Shown here: piece after piece, positions 12,140 through 23,423 of the stretch | Position numbering within the stretch: position 1 is the first letter of the stretch | How the letters are laid out: each line of letters begins with the position of its first letter | NCBI GenBank assembly: GCA_030549775.1 | Contig: CM060172.1 | Span: 129,507,122 to 129,571,121 of the forward strand | Origin: Tamarix chinensis | Taxonomy: Eukaryota; Streptophyta; Magnoliopsida; Caryophyllales; Tamaricaceae | Direction: 5' to 3' | DNA length: 64,000 nucleotides | The notes under the pieces: generated by a model | Database searches by the model: none | What the model was told of the DNA's origin: nothing | What the model saw: the letters and a program-made list of their open reading frames with translations, nothing else | Position numbers and translations under genes: made by a program

Positions 12140-12721
12140 TTGTTACCCGGGTGTTGAAAAGGGAAATTATTTTCCCTCAGCCAGCCCTAAAATTTTACCC
12201 AAGTAAAAAAATTTACTTATACCAAACAGATATAAGAGGAGAAATAATTTCCTCCCTATTTTTTAGGGGTCTTTACTGTCATTCCAAGCATGGCCTAATA
12301 GTAGAACCCATAATATTTAATGCTACATTTAGCATGAAAAAGATGATAATTGAAAAGTTGATGGAGAGATATTTAAAAATATCAAATTTCTCTAATATGA
12401 TCACCTTCAAATTTTATCATACCATAAAATTATTTTTGTTACCAGAATACGTGTATTCCCTGTATGTAATTTTATATTTTGACAACAATGAATGACCCGA
12501 ACATATAATCACATTCTTGTTTGAAGCAGCATATATAATCACCTTAGAAACAGATATAATCATTTCAATAACTGAATATATAAGTCCATAAACACCTATG
12601 CATCTGACATAATTGCTTAAATAGTACATATAATGATAGTAGAAACTCACGGAATCAACTTAGTAACTAACTTTGTAAGTTATAATCACCTTCCTATATG
12701 CATAATAAGAGCCATAAAACT

Positions 12722-13064
12722 TAGGAGTATGCACCGGTCCAAAATTAGACCAGACCGGATGGACCTAAATCATACTGGAATCCGAATTAGGACCAAAATT
12801 TTTTGAAATTAGGATTGAGGACTGGAATAGAATCATCAGTCTAAGATCGTTTAGGACCAGAATTAATAAATTATATATTTTTTAGATAAAATATTAATGA
12901 GGTCCTAGGTCAGATCGAAAGACCGGACCGAAGCTGGTTAAGGATCAAAATTTTTTTACATTCGGAGTGAAATGTAGATTGAAGACTGGAACATCAGTCT
13001 GGTCTTGGAATAGTACCCTAAATAACCAGTTGATCCGATCAAGACCAATTTGTAAACACCCCTA
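12722..13064. mobile_element. Small hAT-like MITE (343 bp)
   Basis: The left end TAGGAGTATGCAC and the inverted right end TAGGGGTGTTTAC are hAT-type terminal repeats. The flanking octamers ATAAAACT and ACAAAACC match at 6 of 8 positions. The interior is rich in GACC/GGTC words (for example AGACCAGACCGGATGG). There is no coding capacity. Confidence 0.65.
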
Positions 13065-13968
13065 ACAAAACCAAACATAATCACTTTGATAGTGGATATA
13101 ATCAACTCATAACTGCACATAATCACTTAAGTATAACTTTATAGGTCTGTAATCACTTTCCTAAACTAGCATAATCACTAGACATAACCACTTAAGTAAT
13201 AGACTATTGATCTATAATCACTTTCCTAAATTGACATAATCACTATTATAACATTATAAAATTTACTACGAAAATTTTTATTTTTGCAAAAACATTGATG
13301 ATAAAATATTAGGTGTTACGTCGTATCTAATATAGAAGATGTACTCCCTATACCTCATTTATGCCAAGTGTAAGGATAAAAAAAATGTGTACCTATATAT
13401 CAGGTATGGAAAGCACTTGATCCTCTAATGATACAAGATTTTAAAATAGAGAGAGGAATAGATATGATAGAAACTAGAGACAAAAAAGGTCGAGGGATAG
13501 ATATCTAAACAACTAAACACTTGAATCAACCCATAACTACTCATTGCAAGTAAGCACAATGAAAACATTGAATCAACTTATACCTACCAAAAAGGCAATA
13601 ATTACTTGTGAGAATAAGTAGTACCCATAAAAAGAATAGTCATTATGGTACATATTAACTAAGGAAGGTAACATTATACATCAGTAGAAACTGACATACA
13701 TGGCACAAGTTAATTTAATGACAAGATGGATATTTTATATGCATAGATGATCAAGATATGAGACAATCAAGAGATAGCCATATTTAAAGTTTATTAATAA
13801 GTGATTCACACAATCAATTTAATTAGTCACATTAAGATCAAGAAAACACTTGTAATATAACCACTCCTCTCCTCTTTCCTTCTGTGGATGGGAGAAAGAT
13901 AATAAATCTCACTGATATGTAACATTTAATCTCTTATTTTTTCCATAAATGGGAGAAAGATAGTGTAA
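13065..13968. other. AT-rich intergenic DNA with a recurring TAATCACTT word
   Basis: No gene is seen. Between 13080 and 13260 (and weakly at 12500-12690, before the MITE) the word ATAATCACTT, often followed by TCCTAAA, recurs at irregular spacing. This suggests a decayed short-period repeat. The remainder is featureless AT-rich DNA up to the GATAG target site. Confidence 0.4.
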
Positions 13969-14255
13969 TACCTCAAAATTTTAAAACCTAGAATTTCATA
14001 ATTAATTCTCTTTTGGAGATAATTTAATTTTTTAATTATTAATTTAATTATTTTGTTTAATTTTGGTTCAGAAAAATGGATATGATTATTTAATAAATTA
14101 AAATAAATATTTTATTATTTTATCATACTCTTTTTATTTAAATAATTTTTCAAACCCATATTTTACTAAAATTATTCTCTTAAATTAATATCTTAAATTT
14201 TAAATAAATTAACTTATTAGAATAATTTATCCATATAAATAATTAAATACTCTTA

Positions 14256-15530
14256 TTGCAAAAATTATTTTATTTTTATTTTTCCCCTTTTTTCTTTTTC
14301 TTTTTCCCTTTTTCCTTCCTTTTTCCTCCTTTCTCCTTTTTCTTCCTTTCTACCTTTCCTTGGGTCTCCTGGCCTGCTTCTTCTTCCCCCCTACTAGGCT
14401 GCTGGCTCTCTCTCCCCTTTCCTCACTCATCCAACGTACCCCTCTTTCTTTCTTTCCCAATAGGGCCAGCCTAACTACTTCCCCCCTTCCTTCCTTATTC
14501 TCCCTCGCACGTAGGTTGGCTCACTCTTCATTTCCCCTGCCCGACCTCCCTGCCTTCCCCCTTCTTTTTCTTCTTCTTCTTCTTCCTCCTTCGCCCCTAC
14601 ACTAAACCAAATAGCCCCCATGTCTACACCTACATGTAGCCCTTCCCCTCTACACCTACCATTGTAACCCAGCTTTCTCCCTCTCTCTCTCTCTCTCTCC
14701 CGTCCATTTCCTTTCCATTTCAATTCAAACTCCACCCTACAAATCCCCTCTTGCATGCCACTTTCTTCCCCTTTTCTTCCTTCCTACTCCCTGCCACCCT
14801 GCACCCATGCACCCAATTCCCTGCATCAACCTAGCCTACCCTGCCTACCCTCTTCTTTTTCTTCTCCTTGTTTCCTTCTTCTCCCTCCCATTTTCTTCTC
14901 CCTCGAGCTCCCCTTCTTCCTCCTATAGAGCCTCCATTATTTTTTCCTTCATTCTTCTCATGTCTCTCTTGTTTTTGCTTTGCTACCCTCAACCACCTCC
15001 TTTGCCACCCAGCCAACCACCACACCAATCCCCTGGCATCCCCTACTTCCTCCCTACACCACCCAACAGCCACCACTTGGCCCCTATAACCACCTTTCTC
15101 TTCCATTTTCTTTTCTTCTCTTTCTCGACCTACTCCCTACACACCGCCTTACCACTGTCATCTCCTCTCTTCCGCCGTCGCCAAAGCTAACCCTCAACCC
15201 CCTGACATCACCACTACCACCTCCCTACCTCAGTCGGCCGATATCTCCCCTACATCCCCCTCCTTTCTTCCCTTCTCTTTTTCCTTCTCCTTCTTCTCCC
15301 TTCCTTTGCACCACCTTTCCATCCCCGCCACCGCTGTCTCCACCACCCTGAGCCACCAATCTCCAACCCCCGACCACCACCTACACCCTGACATCCATCC
15401 TACACCCAGCCACCACCCTCACTTCCCTCCATAAGCCCTTAACCAAAGCTCCTAAACCCCTAACTGAACCAACCCTTGCCCCTTTCTTCCAACCTTCTTC
15501 TCCACCTTCATTCCCCCTTCCCTTTGTGCA
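14256..15530 (+). repeat. 1.3-kb pyrimidine-rich tract of unit A
   Basis: The plus strand is overwhelmingly C and T for more than a kilobase, with only scattered A and very little G. The open frames here (Pro/Leu/Ser-rich) come from composition alone and are not genes. The same asymmetry occurs at the matching place in the other units: pyrimidine-rich at 17040-17970, and purine-rich in reverse-oriented copies at 35230-36330, 40880-41270 and 44500-44850. Confidence 0.9.
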
Positions 15531-16189
15531 TGCAGCTCACGCTGCCATGGATCATGAATCTAGCTACACCTTATGAGCTAAATTTATTAAATTTTTAAGG
15601 TATAGATATATTTTTATTAATGTGTATTCAATAAGCATTTTTGGTAAAAGTTCATTCTTTTAATTTTCTTCTACTAATATGTTAGTTTTTGTATTATTCC
15701 TAGGTATTAATTTTTACTAATCAAAGCTTAAATTTTTAACTGAGGTACCGGTAAAGTTTAATTATTACTGAAAATAAGGTAATCATTATACCCTACTAAA
15801 ATGTGTGGATATACGTATGCTAGTACATTAGGATTTTGAATATGTTTATGTGCATATTATGTGTTGTTAAGTATATCATGATTTGTAGCATATGTTGGTA
15901 GTGAAATGAAGAGCATGCTACATTATGAAATGTGTCATGTGTAGAAATGATAGTTAAGAAAAGGAGACTTGTTGTTAATAATGATATTAGATGCACGTAT
16001 ATGCCATGATAAACAAATATGGTCATTTGTAGTAAAGATAATGTTAATATGAGCCCTATAAGCATTTTAGTAATTTTTCTTGTACAAAGTATATGGCATA
16101 AATATGTATGTATGGTAGATGATCATGGGTATTAATAGTGAATAATAATGATTGGTGATGTTAGATAATGTATGTGGACCATAGGAATT

Positions 16190-16580
16190 AACATTTTATG
16201 TGTTAGGCGTATTTTGGTAATTTGGCATAAAAAAGGAGCAACTTGCTAATTATACAAGTATAGAGGGTAATTTGATAATTAAACAATTATAAGGGGTAAA
16301 TTGGTAATTTAATAAGTATGATGGATAATTTGGTAATTTGACAAACCTGATGGGCAATTTGGTAATTTTAACAAGTATGAAGAGTATTTTGGTGATTATA
16401 TAAGTATAAAGAATAAATTGGTAATTTCACAATATGAAGGGTGTTTTGAGTAATTATACAAGTATGAATGGTAATTTGGTAATTTGGCAAGTAAAATGGT
16501 ATCTTAATAAATAGGCAAACAAGAGGAGTAATATTGTAATTTTGTAAGTAAAGAGGGGTAAATCGGTAATTTATATATAA
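16190..16580 (+). repeat. Minisatellite of the GGTAATTTGG type in unit A
   Basis: Degenerate units of about 30-35 bp built on GGTAATTTGGTAATTT plus AAGTATGA-like linkers, repeated roughly ten times. The reverse complement of this array is found in unit E at 43190-43830, confirming that A and E belong to one family. Confidence 0.85.
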
Positions 16581-17255
16581 CATAACAATAAATTTAATAA
16601 ACCTTCCTAATGAGTCATAAGGGATATTAAATAATAGAATAAGGATTTATGGCATTAGTATCACTTGTTTAAATATAATCATGTATATTGTAAGGATGTG
16701 GTTAAGGCTAAATTATATGTTTTATGTGTTCATGGGTGTTTTGATATGTGTTTGTATTATATGTGAGTATGGACTAAAATGTGTGTAGTACAGCTTGCTT
16801 TGTATGGAGCTAAAGGAGTAGTAATGTAATACCCTGAATTTTTAGCTAAACCTAATCCTAAGTAATTAATATTGAAACCTAATTCTAGCCTCGGGAATTT
16901 ATTTTTCTATTTTATGCTAACTCCCTAATTCTAAATCTTAGCCTAATCCTAATTTTTATTTTGGTTTATTAATATTTTTCCTAACATAAATATAATCCCA
17001 AATAATTATTTAACCTAAATCTAAACCCACACTTTTCCTTCCTTTTTTCTTCTCCTTCCCTTATTTTATTTTTTTCCCCTGCCAAACCTGACCTCACCTT
17101 TCTTCTCCTTCTTCCTTCCCCTTTGTGTGCACGTCTCTCCCCGCTAAAGTCTACACATCTACACCATCAACCGCCCTCCTCAACTTAAGGGTTGAGGGTT
17201 GATTTTTCCTTGCCTGACCGTAACCTCCCTCCTCTCCCTCTTTGCGTGTATGTAA

Positions 17256-17257
<2 letters not shown>

Positions 17258-17290
<33 letters not shown>
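17258..17290. repeat. (TA)n microsatellite
   Basis: About 16 TA units inside the pyrimidine-rich part of unit B. Confidence 0.95.
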
Positions 17291-17293
<3 letters not shown>

Positions 17294-18042
17294 CATTTAA
17301 TTTCCTAAAACTACCTCTTTATTCCTCCAATTTTCTATCAAAAACCACCCCAAACACCCTCCTTCTTTCCCCCTCCTCACCGTTACCAAAACCATCCCAA
17401 AAACCCACCTTTGGCAGCCCTTGCTGCACCACATCCACTAACGGTGACAGCACCTTCCATTCCCTCACCCCTAGCTACAACAAAACTCACCATTCCAACC
17501 CCCTAGCTACAACAAAACTCACCATAACCTACCCCTACCACCAGCCAAAGGTTCCATTCCAACACCCACTACCTACGGCAATAATTACTGCACCCTTTTC
17601 TTTCTTTTATTCTCTTCCTTGTTGCAACAAATTTCACCACAACCTACCCCTAACTACAGAAATATCCTCCATTCCTACCCCCTACTTGTAGCAAAACCAT
17701 CTAATCCCTCCCCCCAAGCTTCGGCAAACTCCACCAAACTACCCCTACCTTCGGCAATTTCCACCGTTGCTCACCCCCTCCCTTCGGCCAACTCCACCGA
17801 TCACATCCCCTCCTTTCGACCTTCCTTGCTATTGCACCACCTCTAGAAATGGCAGGTTGTGCCATTGCTAGCCTCCCTTGCTTGGCAACCCCAACCGATC
17901 CCCCTTTGTTGCACAAGTTTTAGCTGAGACCTCCTTCGAACCCCAGTTTGGTTTTTCCCCATTCTTTTCTCTTCGATTACCTTAACCCTTCATTAATTAT
18001 ATCAATAATTATAATTATATTTTTTTAATTGCTCTAAGGTGA

Positions 18043-19776
18043 TGGTGCGACCGTAGCCGGCACGCAATTTAAACCCTCTTGTCGTCAATTGTAGCACTGG
18101 TAAATAGGGTATCGTTCTAGCCGGGGATTGAGAGGGCTCACCTCTAATTAACTAGCCTAAACTAAAACTAAAAATAAAAATCCTAAATAACACAAAATAA
18201 ACAAATAAGAAAAATACTAATGGGGGTTTATCAATAATAATAAAAGGAGTAAATAAAATAAAATAAATTAATAATGAAAATAATGGAAAATAATGGGAAA
18301 CTAGCAGATAGGAGAAATATGTTAGGGAAATAAAAATCCACCACTAGATTAGATCGAGATGTAATATTTATTTCTAAGTCATCTTTTAATCGTGAGAAAG
18401 AGATCGACCAAGTTGCACACCAAAAGCAGGTCTATACACCTTATATTACTTCCCTTAATTAAATTAATACGACAAAGCGCCAATATTAACCCTATTAAAT
18501 ACTAGCAGTATAGCAGCAACAAGCGGCTCCTATATTTAACTAGATTTAATGCATTAAGTGTAAGTGGAAGGCTGTCAATCTAAGTACCCAGACTAGTACA
18601 AAAAGCATGTCTAGCTGTATTTCCTATTCTTGACCCACACGTATCGAAACGTTTTACCACTTCGGTTAGAATCACAAAACGATTAGGTGAATTGTTATCT
18701 AACCTAGCTGCAATTTATACACATAAATTCTAGTATATTTAGATGGCCACCTCGCAGGCAAATAATCCTACATACTGTCACTTATGAGGAACCAGAACAA
18801 GGCATGCACCAAATAAATTATACTGGACAGAATCATACATATAAACGATAGCAATTAATATAGAGTCAAGAAACAATCTCACGAAACAAAGAAAATAAAA
18901 TTATAATTCAAATCATAATCTAGGGTTTCAAATTATTCCCTAACAATAAATAATCAGCCACTCATAAGTAAAGAATTAATTACACAGAAATATATATCTA
19001 AAATATAAATTAAAAAATAAGAGAAAGAAATAACCGGAATTAATTTTGAATTAAAAATCAAGAATTTATTCAGATAAAAATTAATTTTATCTGAAATAAA
19101 TTCTACCGGATATTAATTTCTTCCTTATTTTTTTCTCTCTCGGCACCTTAATTTCCGTGTCACTAATTCTTTTTCTTTTTTCTCTTTTTCGGCCGGCTGA
19201 CAGGTGACTGCGCACGTAGGCGTTGCTGTGCCTCGAACTCCGTGCCCGACGACTGCCTCTTGTCGCGCGTCGTCCTTCTCTCCTGTTGGCCTCTGTCAGA
19301 GCCTGACGGCTCTGACTCCTCCCCTGCTCCCAGACGTCTCTACGCCCGCGCCTCTGCTCGTCTCTTCTTTCTGTCGCTCCTCTCCCTCTTTTTATAACTT
19401 TTTTTTTTCTTTCCACCTCAGCCCTACGCTGACTTTTCTTCGTTGAGTCCGTGCGGCTCGTTTGGTTTATTTTGTTACAGGCCTTTGGGCCTTCGGCCTT
19501 CGGCCATTGGTCCAAAGGTCTTATTATTTTTTTTTCTTCTTTTTTTTTTTAATTTTTCTTTTACTTAAGAACCTGCAAAATAAAATTAATAAAAATTAAT
19601 AAATATTATTTTGCTCTAAATTTACTTAATTTATATCATTTTAGCTCAAATAATAAAATTTATGCAATTTTTACTACTTAAGCATAAAACAATAATTATT
19701 TCCCTATATTAGCTAAATAAACTACCAAAAACTAAGATTATAAGGGTATAAAATGTGTCAAAATATGAACTCATCA
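18043..19776 (-). repeat. 3' LTR of the young element
   Basis: Near-identical to the 5' LTR over its full length. Visible differences are CGGCCATTGG here against CAGCCGTTGG in the other LTR, and slightly longer T runs. Arg-rich and Ser-rich open frames in its GC-rich block occur in both LTRs and are not treated as genes. Confidence 0.95.
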
Positions 19777-19790
19777 CACCCCCACACTTA
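19777..19790 (-). promoter_or_regulatory. Polypurine tract
   Basis: The minus strand reads TAAGTGTGGGGGTG directly before the 3' LTR start TGATGAG, the expected place for plus-strand priming. A second near-identical purine tract (TTAAGTGTGGGGGTG) lies well inside the element at 21574-21588. Confidence 0.85.
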
Positions 19791-21766
19791 GCTTCTTGCT
19801 TGTCCTCAAGCAAGTTATTACTCTAAACAAATAAAATTAAATTAACTAGCCACTTTCGTAGGTCTCACGATTACACTTAGCATGTGTAACAAGCCCTTTA
19901 AACCCCTAGGTCACCCATCGAGGACGAGTAAGGTCTCGTGAGGGTTTCACAGATGATATACCCACAAAATCACACACAAATAAAATGAAAAAATCACACA
20001 TAAATAACAATAAATAAAAACTAAAACTAAAACTATATACCTAACACCCTTAACCATATTTGTCTCATAATCTTTTACTTTCAAACGTTAAGATTAGCAA
20101 TCAATCAAAATTCAGCATTGGGAGATTTAAAGAATCAATTTCAACATATGGTTCACACATAAACATAACAGGTATGAACAGATCAATAATATGGATGAAA
20201 ATCTACCACACCTTAGTTACATCAAGATTCATCCTCACTATGGATACCTTCTATTTTTTTTCTCTTAGATTCATGGCTACAAATGTATAGAAACACTCAT
20301 GTATGTGAGATAAGATGATAAAGATAACAAACAACTCACATATATAAACAAATAAGGCTCATGTTTTTGTGGATAAAACCTCATGAAAGATATCAAATAT
20401 TCGCCAAATGGACCGAACCATATGCTTAACTCTTGTGACTAATCTCCATCAGATCAAAGGCTGCTCATCTTAAAAATCAAATAGGACTTACTTATTGGTT
20501 GTAACGGGGTTTAAGGTAAAGAAGGGTATGGAGTATTTTAGGTGTGTGGTGCTAAAAAGGTCAAGAGCTAGTGGAATCTAATAATCAGATAAAATATAAG
20601 CATAACTCCACATCAACGATCATTGATACATATCTCCAACTTAACACCAAAATAGAACATGAATAGAACGTTCTCAACATCATCTCCATAACTCCCTCTC
20701 TTCCTTATTTCCTAACATTTTTTTTCTCTTTTTTTTTCTTTTCTCTTTTTTTTTCAAATTTTTTTTTCTCCACCAAATATAACCAATCCCCTTTCTTAGC
20801 ATAATTACATATATTTCTTTCACATACACACATACACAACCATTCTTTATATCCATAACGATATGATTTCCTTCCACTAGCTTTAAGCAATGGTAGAGAT
20901 ATTAAGGCCCAACGGTTATTCAATGTAGGTAATGAAGAAAAGTATTTGTTCCTTGTATGGCTCAAAGGGTTACTATAGGATGTGCATCATGGATACACAA
21001 ATTAGGTTAAGCTCTTTGGTCATGTGATGAAAAATTCCTAAGCTGCCTTTATCATTTTCTCAATCAGAGCATGTTTTGACTATAAGCTTCGACTAGCACA
21101 AGAGTAAGTTCTAGTAATTTCTATAGTCCATTACAAGATCTATGGCAAATAATTTGATCAAAGCAATTAAATATATATGAGGTTTACAAAGAAATTTTGA
21201 AGCCAAGAAATAGTAGATGATTTTGTGTAAATTCGCTCAGAAAAAGAAGGTACATATGGTTCAAATGATCACTGAGGAATGTGATGAATCTCAACATGCC
21301 ATGTCGGTGGTTAGAAAATCATACACGTTCTTTCTCCATTCACATTTAGGCACATAGATATGTGTTCCCTAAATCAAAATCAACACAAAAAATCTCCACT
21401 TACTTTATCTCGATTTCATGATCCTCTTTTCCATTAGATTTCAAAGATATATTCCTCATTAACTAGTTAAGGGTTCCTACGACTCTAAAAATACTAAACA
21501 TTCTAAAATTATTAAACACTCTAAAAAAAATGAAAACAATTTTTTTTTCAATTTTTTTTATATAAAACACACGCACCCCCACACTTAAATCACACATTGT
21601 CCTCAATGCGTAAACAACTAAAGAAACATGTAATTTTAAGTATGGAGAAAACAAAATAAATAAATAAATAACTAAAGGATAGAAAAACTCCCTCATGACA
21701 TTGGGTTGCCTCCCAAGTAGCGCTTGTTTTTATGTCTTCAGCCTGACATGATCTCGGTTTACTCGT

Positions 21767-23173
21767 TCAAGGTGGATACGTCCACTTGAGAGCTGCTTCA
21801 CCAAATCCTTCCTTGTGATGATCATCTTTATCCTGCAAGGAAGAAAAAGACAAAATATTAGATTTAATGAAAGATTTGATCCAGCAAGAACGTAACTTAC
21901 TTAGCATAGAGTTTAAGCTCGTGTGTAGAGAGAGAATGTTTTGCCCAATGTCCATGTATCGTGATCTCTCTCTTGAAGGAAGAATATATTTTCCCATCTC
22001 AAAATCTTTAAACACATCCTTCCAACATAACCTCTCCTTTGGAGCATCACGCTTCTTATTAAATGTATCCGAGGTGATTTGATTACTCTCTTCACTCTTG
22101 GATCCATCTAACCTGCTAAAAGAGGGGAAACAAGGAGTGTGGTTAGCATAAATAAAATCAAAGTGGTCCAAAGGCTTACCTTGTGTCTCATGGTCATCTC
22201 CAAGAAAAAGTGGGGAATAAATGTTCAAAGATGGTATATGGTAGGTGAAAGTGATAGTCTTGTCTACCATATACTTCTCTTTGTTCACTTGATCCTCAAT
22301 TTGATGAGATTCTTCTTCTACTTTTATAAGCTCTTCTTCCACTTGATCTTGCTCTTCAATGTTTTTCATGGAAACCTCCTCAACTAGCTCATCCTCACAT
22401 TCAGATATGATATCATCACCCTCATAACTCTCACTTGAATTTGGAATTGAAGTACTAGAGAGCTCTTCTTGTGCTTGTGGTTGATTCATCAGGTTGACCA
22501 TATAACCTATTTTCTCCTCTATCACTGACACCCTTTCATTTTGCATAATCTGACGTTGCACCAGTTGATTTAGGTTGTTTGTCAATGCTTCAAAAATCTT
22601 ATCCATTTTTTCTGAACTTGAGGGCTCTGAAACTGGAGAAGATTCTTGTTGAGGATATTGATAATGTTTTGACGCTTCATAATCACATATGTAAGGCTCT
22701 TGATATGGCACTGAATAATGATCATTCATTTGTATCAGTTGATTTTGGCTTTCTGCCAACTGGTTTTGACCATTCATCAGTTCTTCAAGAAGCTTATCCA
22801 TTTTTTCTGAACTTGAGGGTTCCGAAACTGGAGAAGATTCTTGTTGAGGATATTGATAATATTTTGAAGCTTCATATTCGTGCATGTAAGGGTCTTGATA
22901 TGGCACTTGATACTGATCATTCATCCCCCATCCAAAGTTGGGTTGATGCCTCATTTCCGAATAGTATGTGCTTGTATAGGGATCGTGTCCTTGAAAACCA
23001 TTGAAAGATTGAGCACCAGATTGTGTCCATCCTCCTCCTCTAATAGCTTGTTCATGGTAGGCATATGGATTTCCTTGCGTATGACACACTCCACTTGTAC
23101 TAATAATTCTAGCTTCAGCTACCTGCAAAACAAGAGTAGTGAGTTTATTAAGTTTATCTTCAAGACTACTCAT
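21767..23173 (-). CDS. 468-residue protein of the young non-autonomous retrotransposon
   Basis: The only long frame of the element, starting about 230 bp after the primer-binding site. I recognise no enzymatic domain. The start MSSLEDKLNKLTTLVLQVAE is helical. Residues 85-149 and 150-209 are a direct duplication (Tyr/Gln/Pro/Ser-rich, shared core YPQQESSPVSEPSSSEKMDK). Residues about 250-305 are highly acidic and Glu-rich, probably coiled. No CCHC zinc knuckle is visible, so it is not a canonical Gag, though a Gag-related or accessory role would fit its place. The stop is followed by the block CTTGGGAGGCAACCCAATG, also present near 37440 in the older copy. The frame is intact, in line with a recent insertion. 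Confidence 0.75.
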   Translation of the reverse strand: MSSLEDKLNKLTTLVLQVAEARIISTSGVCHTQGNPYAYHEQAIRGGGWTQSGAQSFNGFQGHDPYTSTYYSEMRHQPNFGWGMNDQYQVPYQDPYMHEYEASKYYQYPQQESSPVSEPSSSEKMDKLLEELMNGQNQLAESQNQLIQMNDHYSVPYQEPYICDYEASKHYQYPQQESSPVSEPSSSEKMDKIFEALTNNLNQLVQRQIMQNERVSVIEEKIGYMVNLMNQPQAQEELSSTSIPNSSESYEGDDIISECEDELVEEVSMKNIEEQDQVEEELIKVEEESHQIEDQVNKEKYMVDKTITFTYHIPSLNIYSPLFLGDDHETQGKPLDHFDFIYANHTPCFPSFSRLDGSKSEESNQITSDTFNKKRDAPKERLCWKDVFKDFEMGKYILPSRERSRYMDIGQNILSLHTSLNSMLSKLRSCWIKSFIKSNILSFSSLQDKDDHHKEGFGEAALKWTYPP

Positions 23174-23400
23174 ACTTACCTCATTTACTCTTGCGTTAAG
23201 ATTCGAGCAAAGTTGTCAATAACCAAAGGATCCTCTCATAGCCACCTGAAAATACTGACACTTCAAAGGAAAAGGTTAAGAACAAAACACACCAAAAATC
23301 CTAAGAAAATCTAAAACAAAACTAAAAGAAAAAAAAATACAAAAACACTAAAAACAAAAACACACTAAAACTACTAGCAAAATAAAGGTGAAGTTACCAA

Positions 23401-23418
23401 TCCCCGGCAACGGCGCCA
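23401..23418 (-). promoter_or_regulatory. Primer-binding site
   Basis: The minus strand reads TGGCGCCGTTGCCGGGGA, five bases inside the 5' LTR. This sequence is typical of plant Athila/Tat-type Ty3/gypsy elements. I recall it as matching the 3' end of a tRNA-Asp, but have not checked that. Confidence 0.85.
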
Positions 23419-23423
23419 AAAAT

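Larger units (their letters stand above)
10934..12295. mobile_element. PIF/Harbinger (Tourist)-like non-autonomous element
   Basis: The left end GACTATGCTTGAAATGA and the inverted right end GGCCATGCTTGGAATGA form terminal repeats. Both sides are bounded by TAA (10931-10933 and 12296-12298), the 3-bp target typical of PIF/Harbinger. The subterminal regions also mirror each other (AGGAGAAATAATTAAGGAG on the left, TTTCTCCTC reversed on the right). The 1.36-kb interior has no transposase; it contains a long (AT)n run and a 79-bp duplication. Confidence 0.65.

Noticed and set aside
14360..15351. Several overlapping open frames of 70-127 residues rich in Pro, Ser and Leu
   Set aside because: They exist on both strands only because the plus strand is almost all C and T; composition bias removes stop codons. 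No domain or splice support.
19087..19515. 142-residue Arg/Glu-rich frame and a Ser/Cys-rich frame on the opposite strand
   Set aside because: Both lie in the GC-rich block of an LTR and recur in part in the other LTR; they are more likely LTR regulatory sequence than genes.
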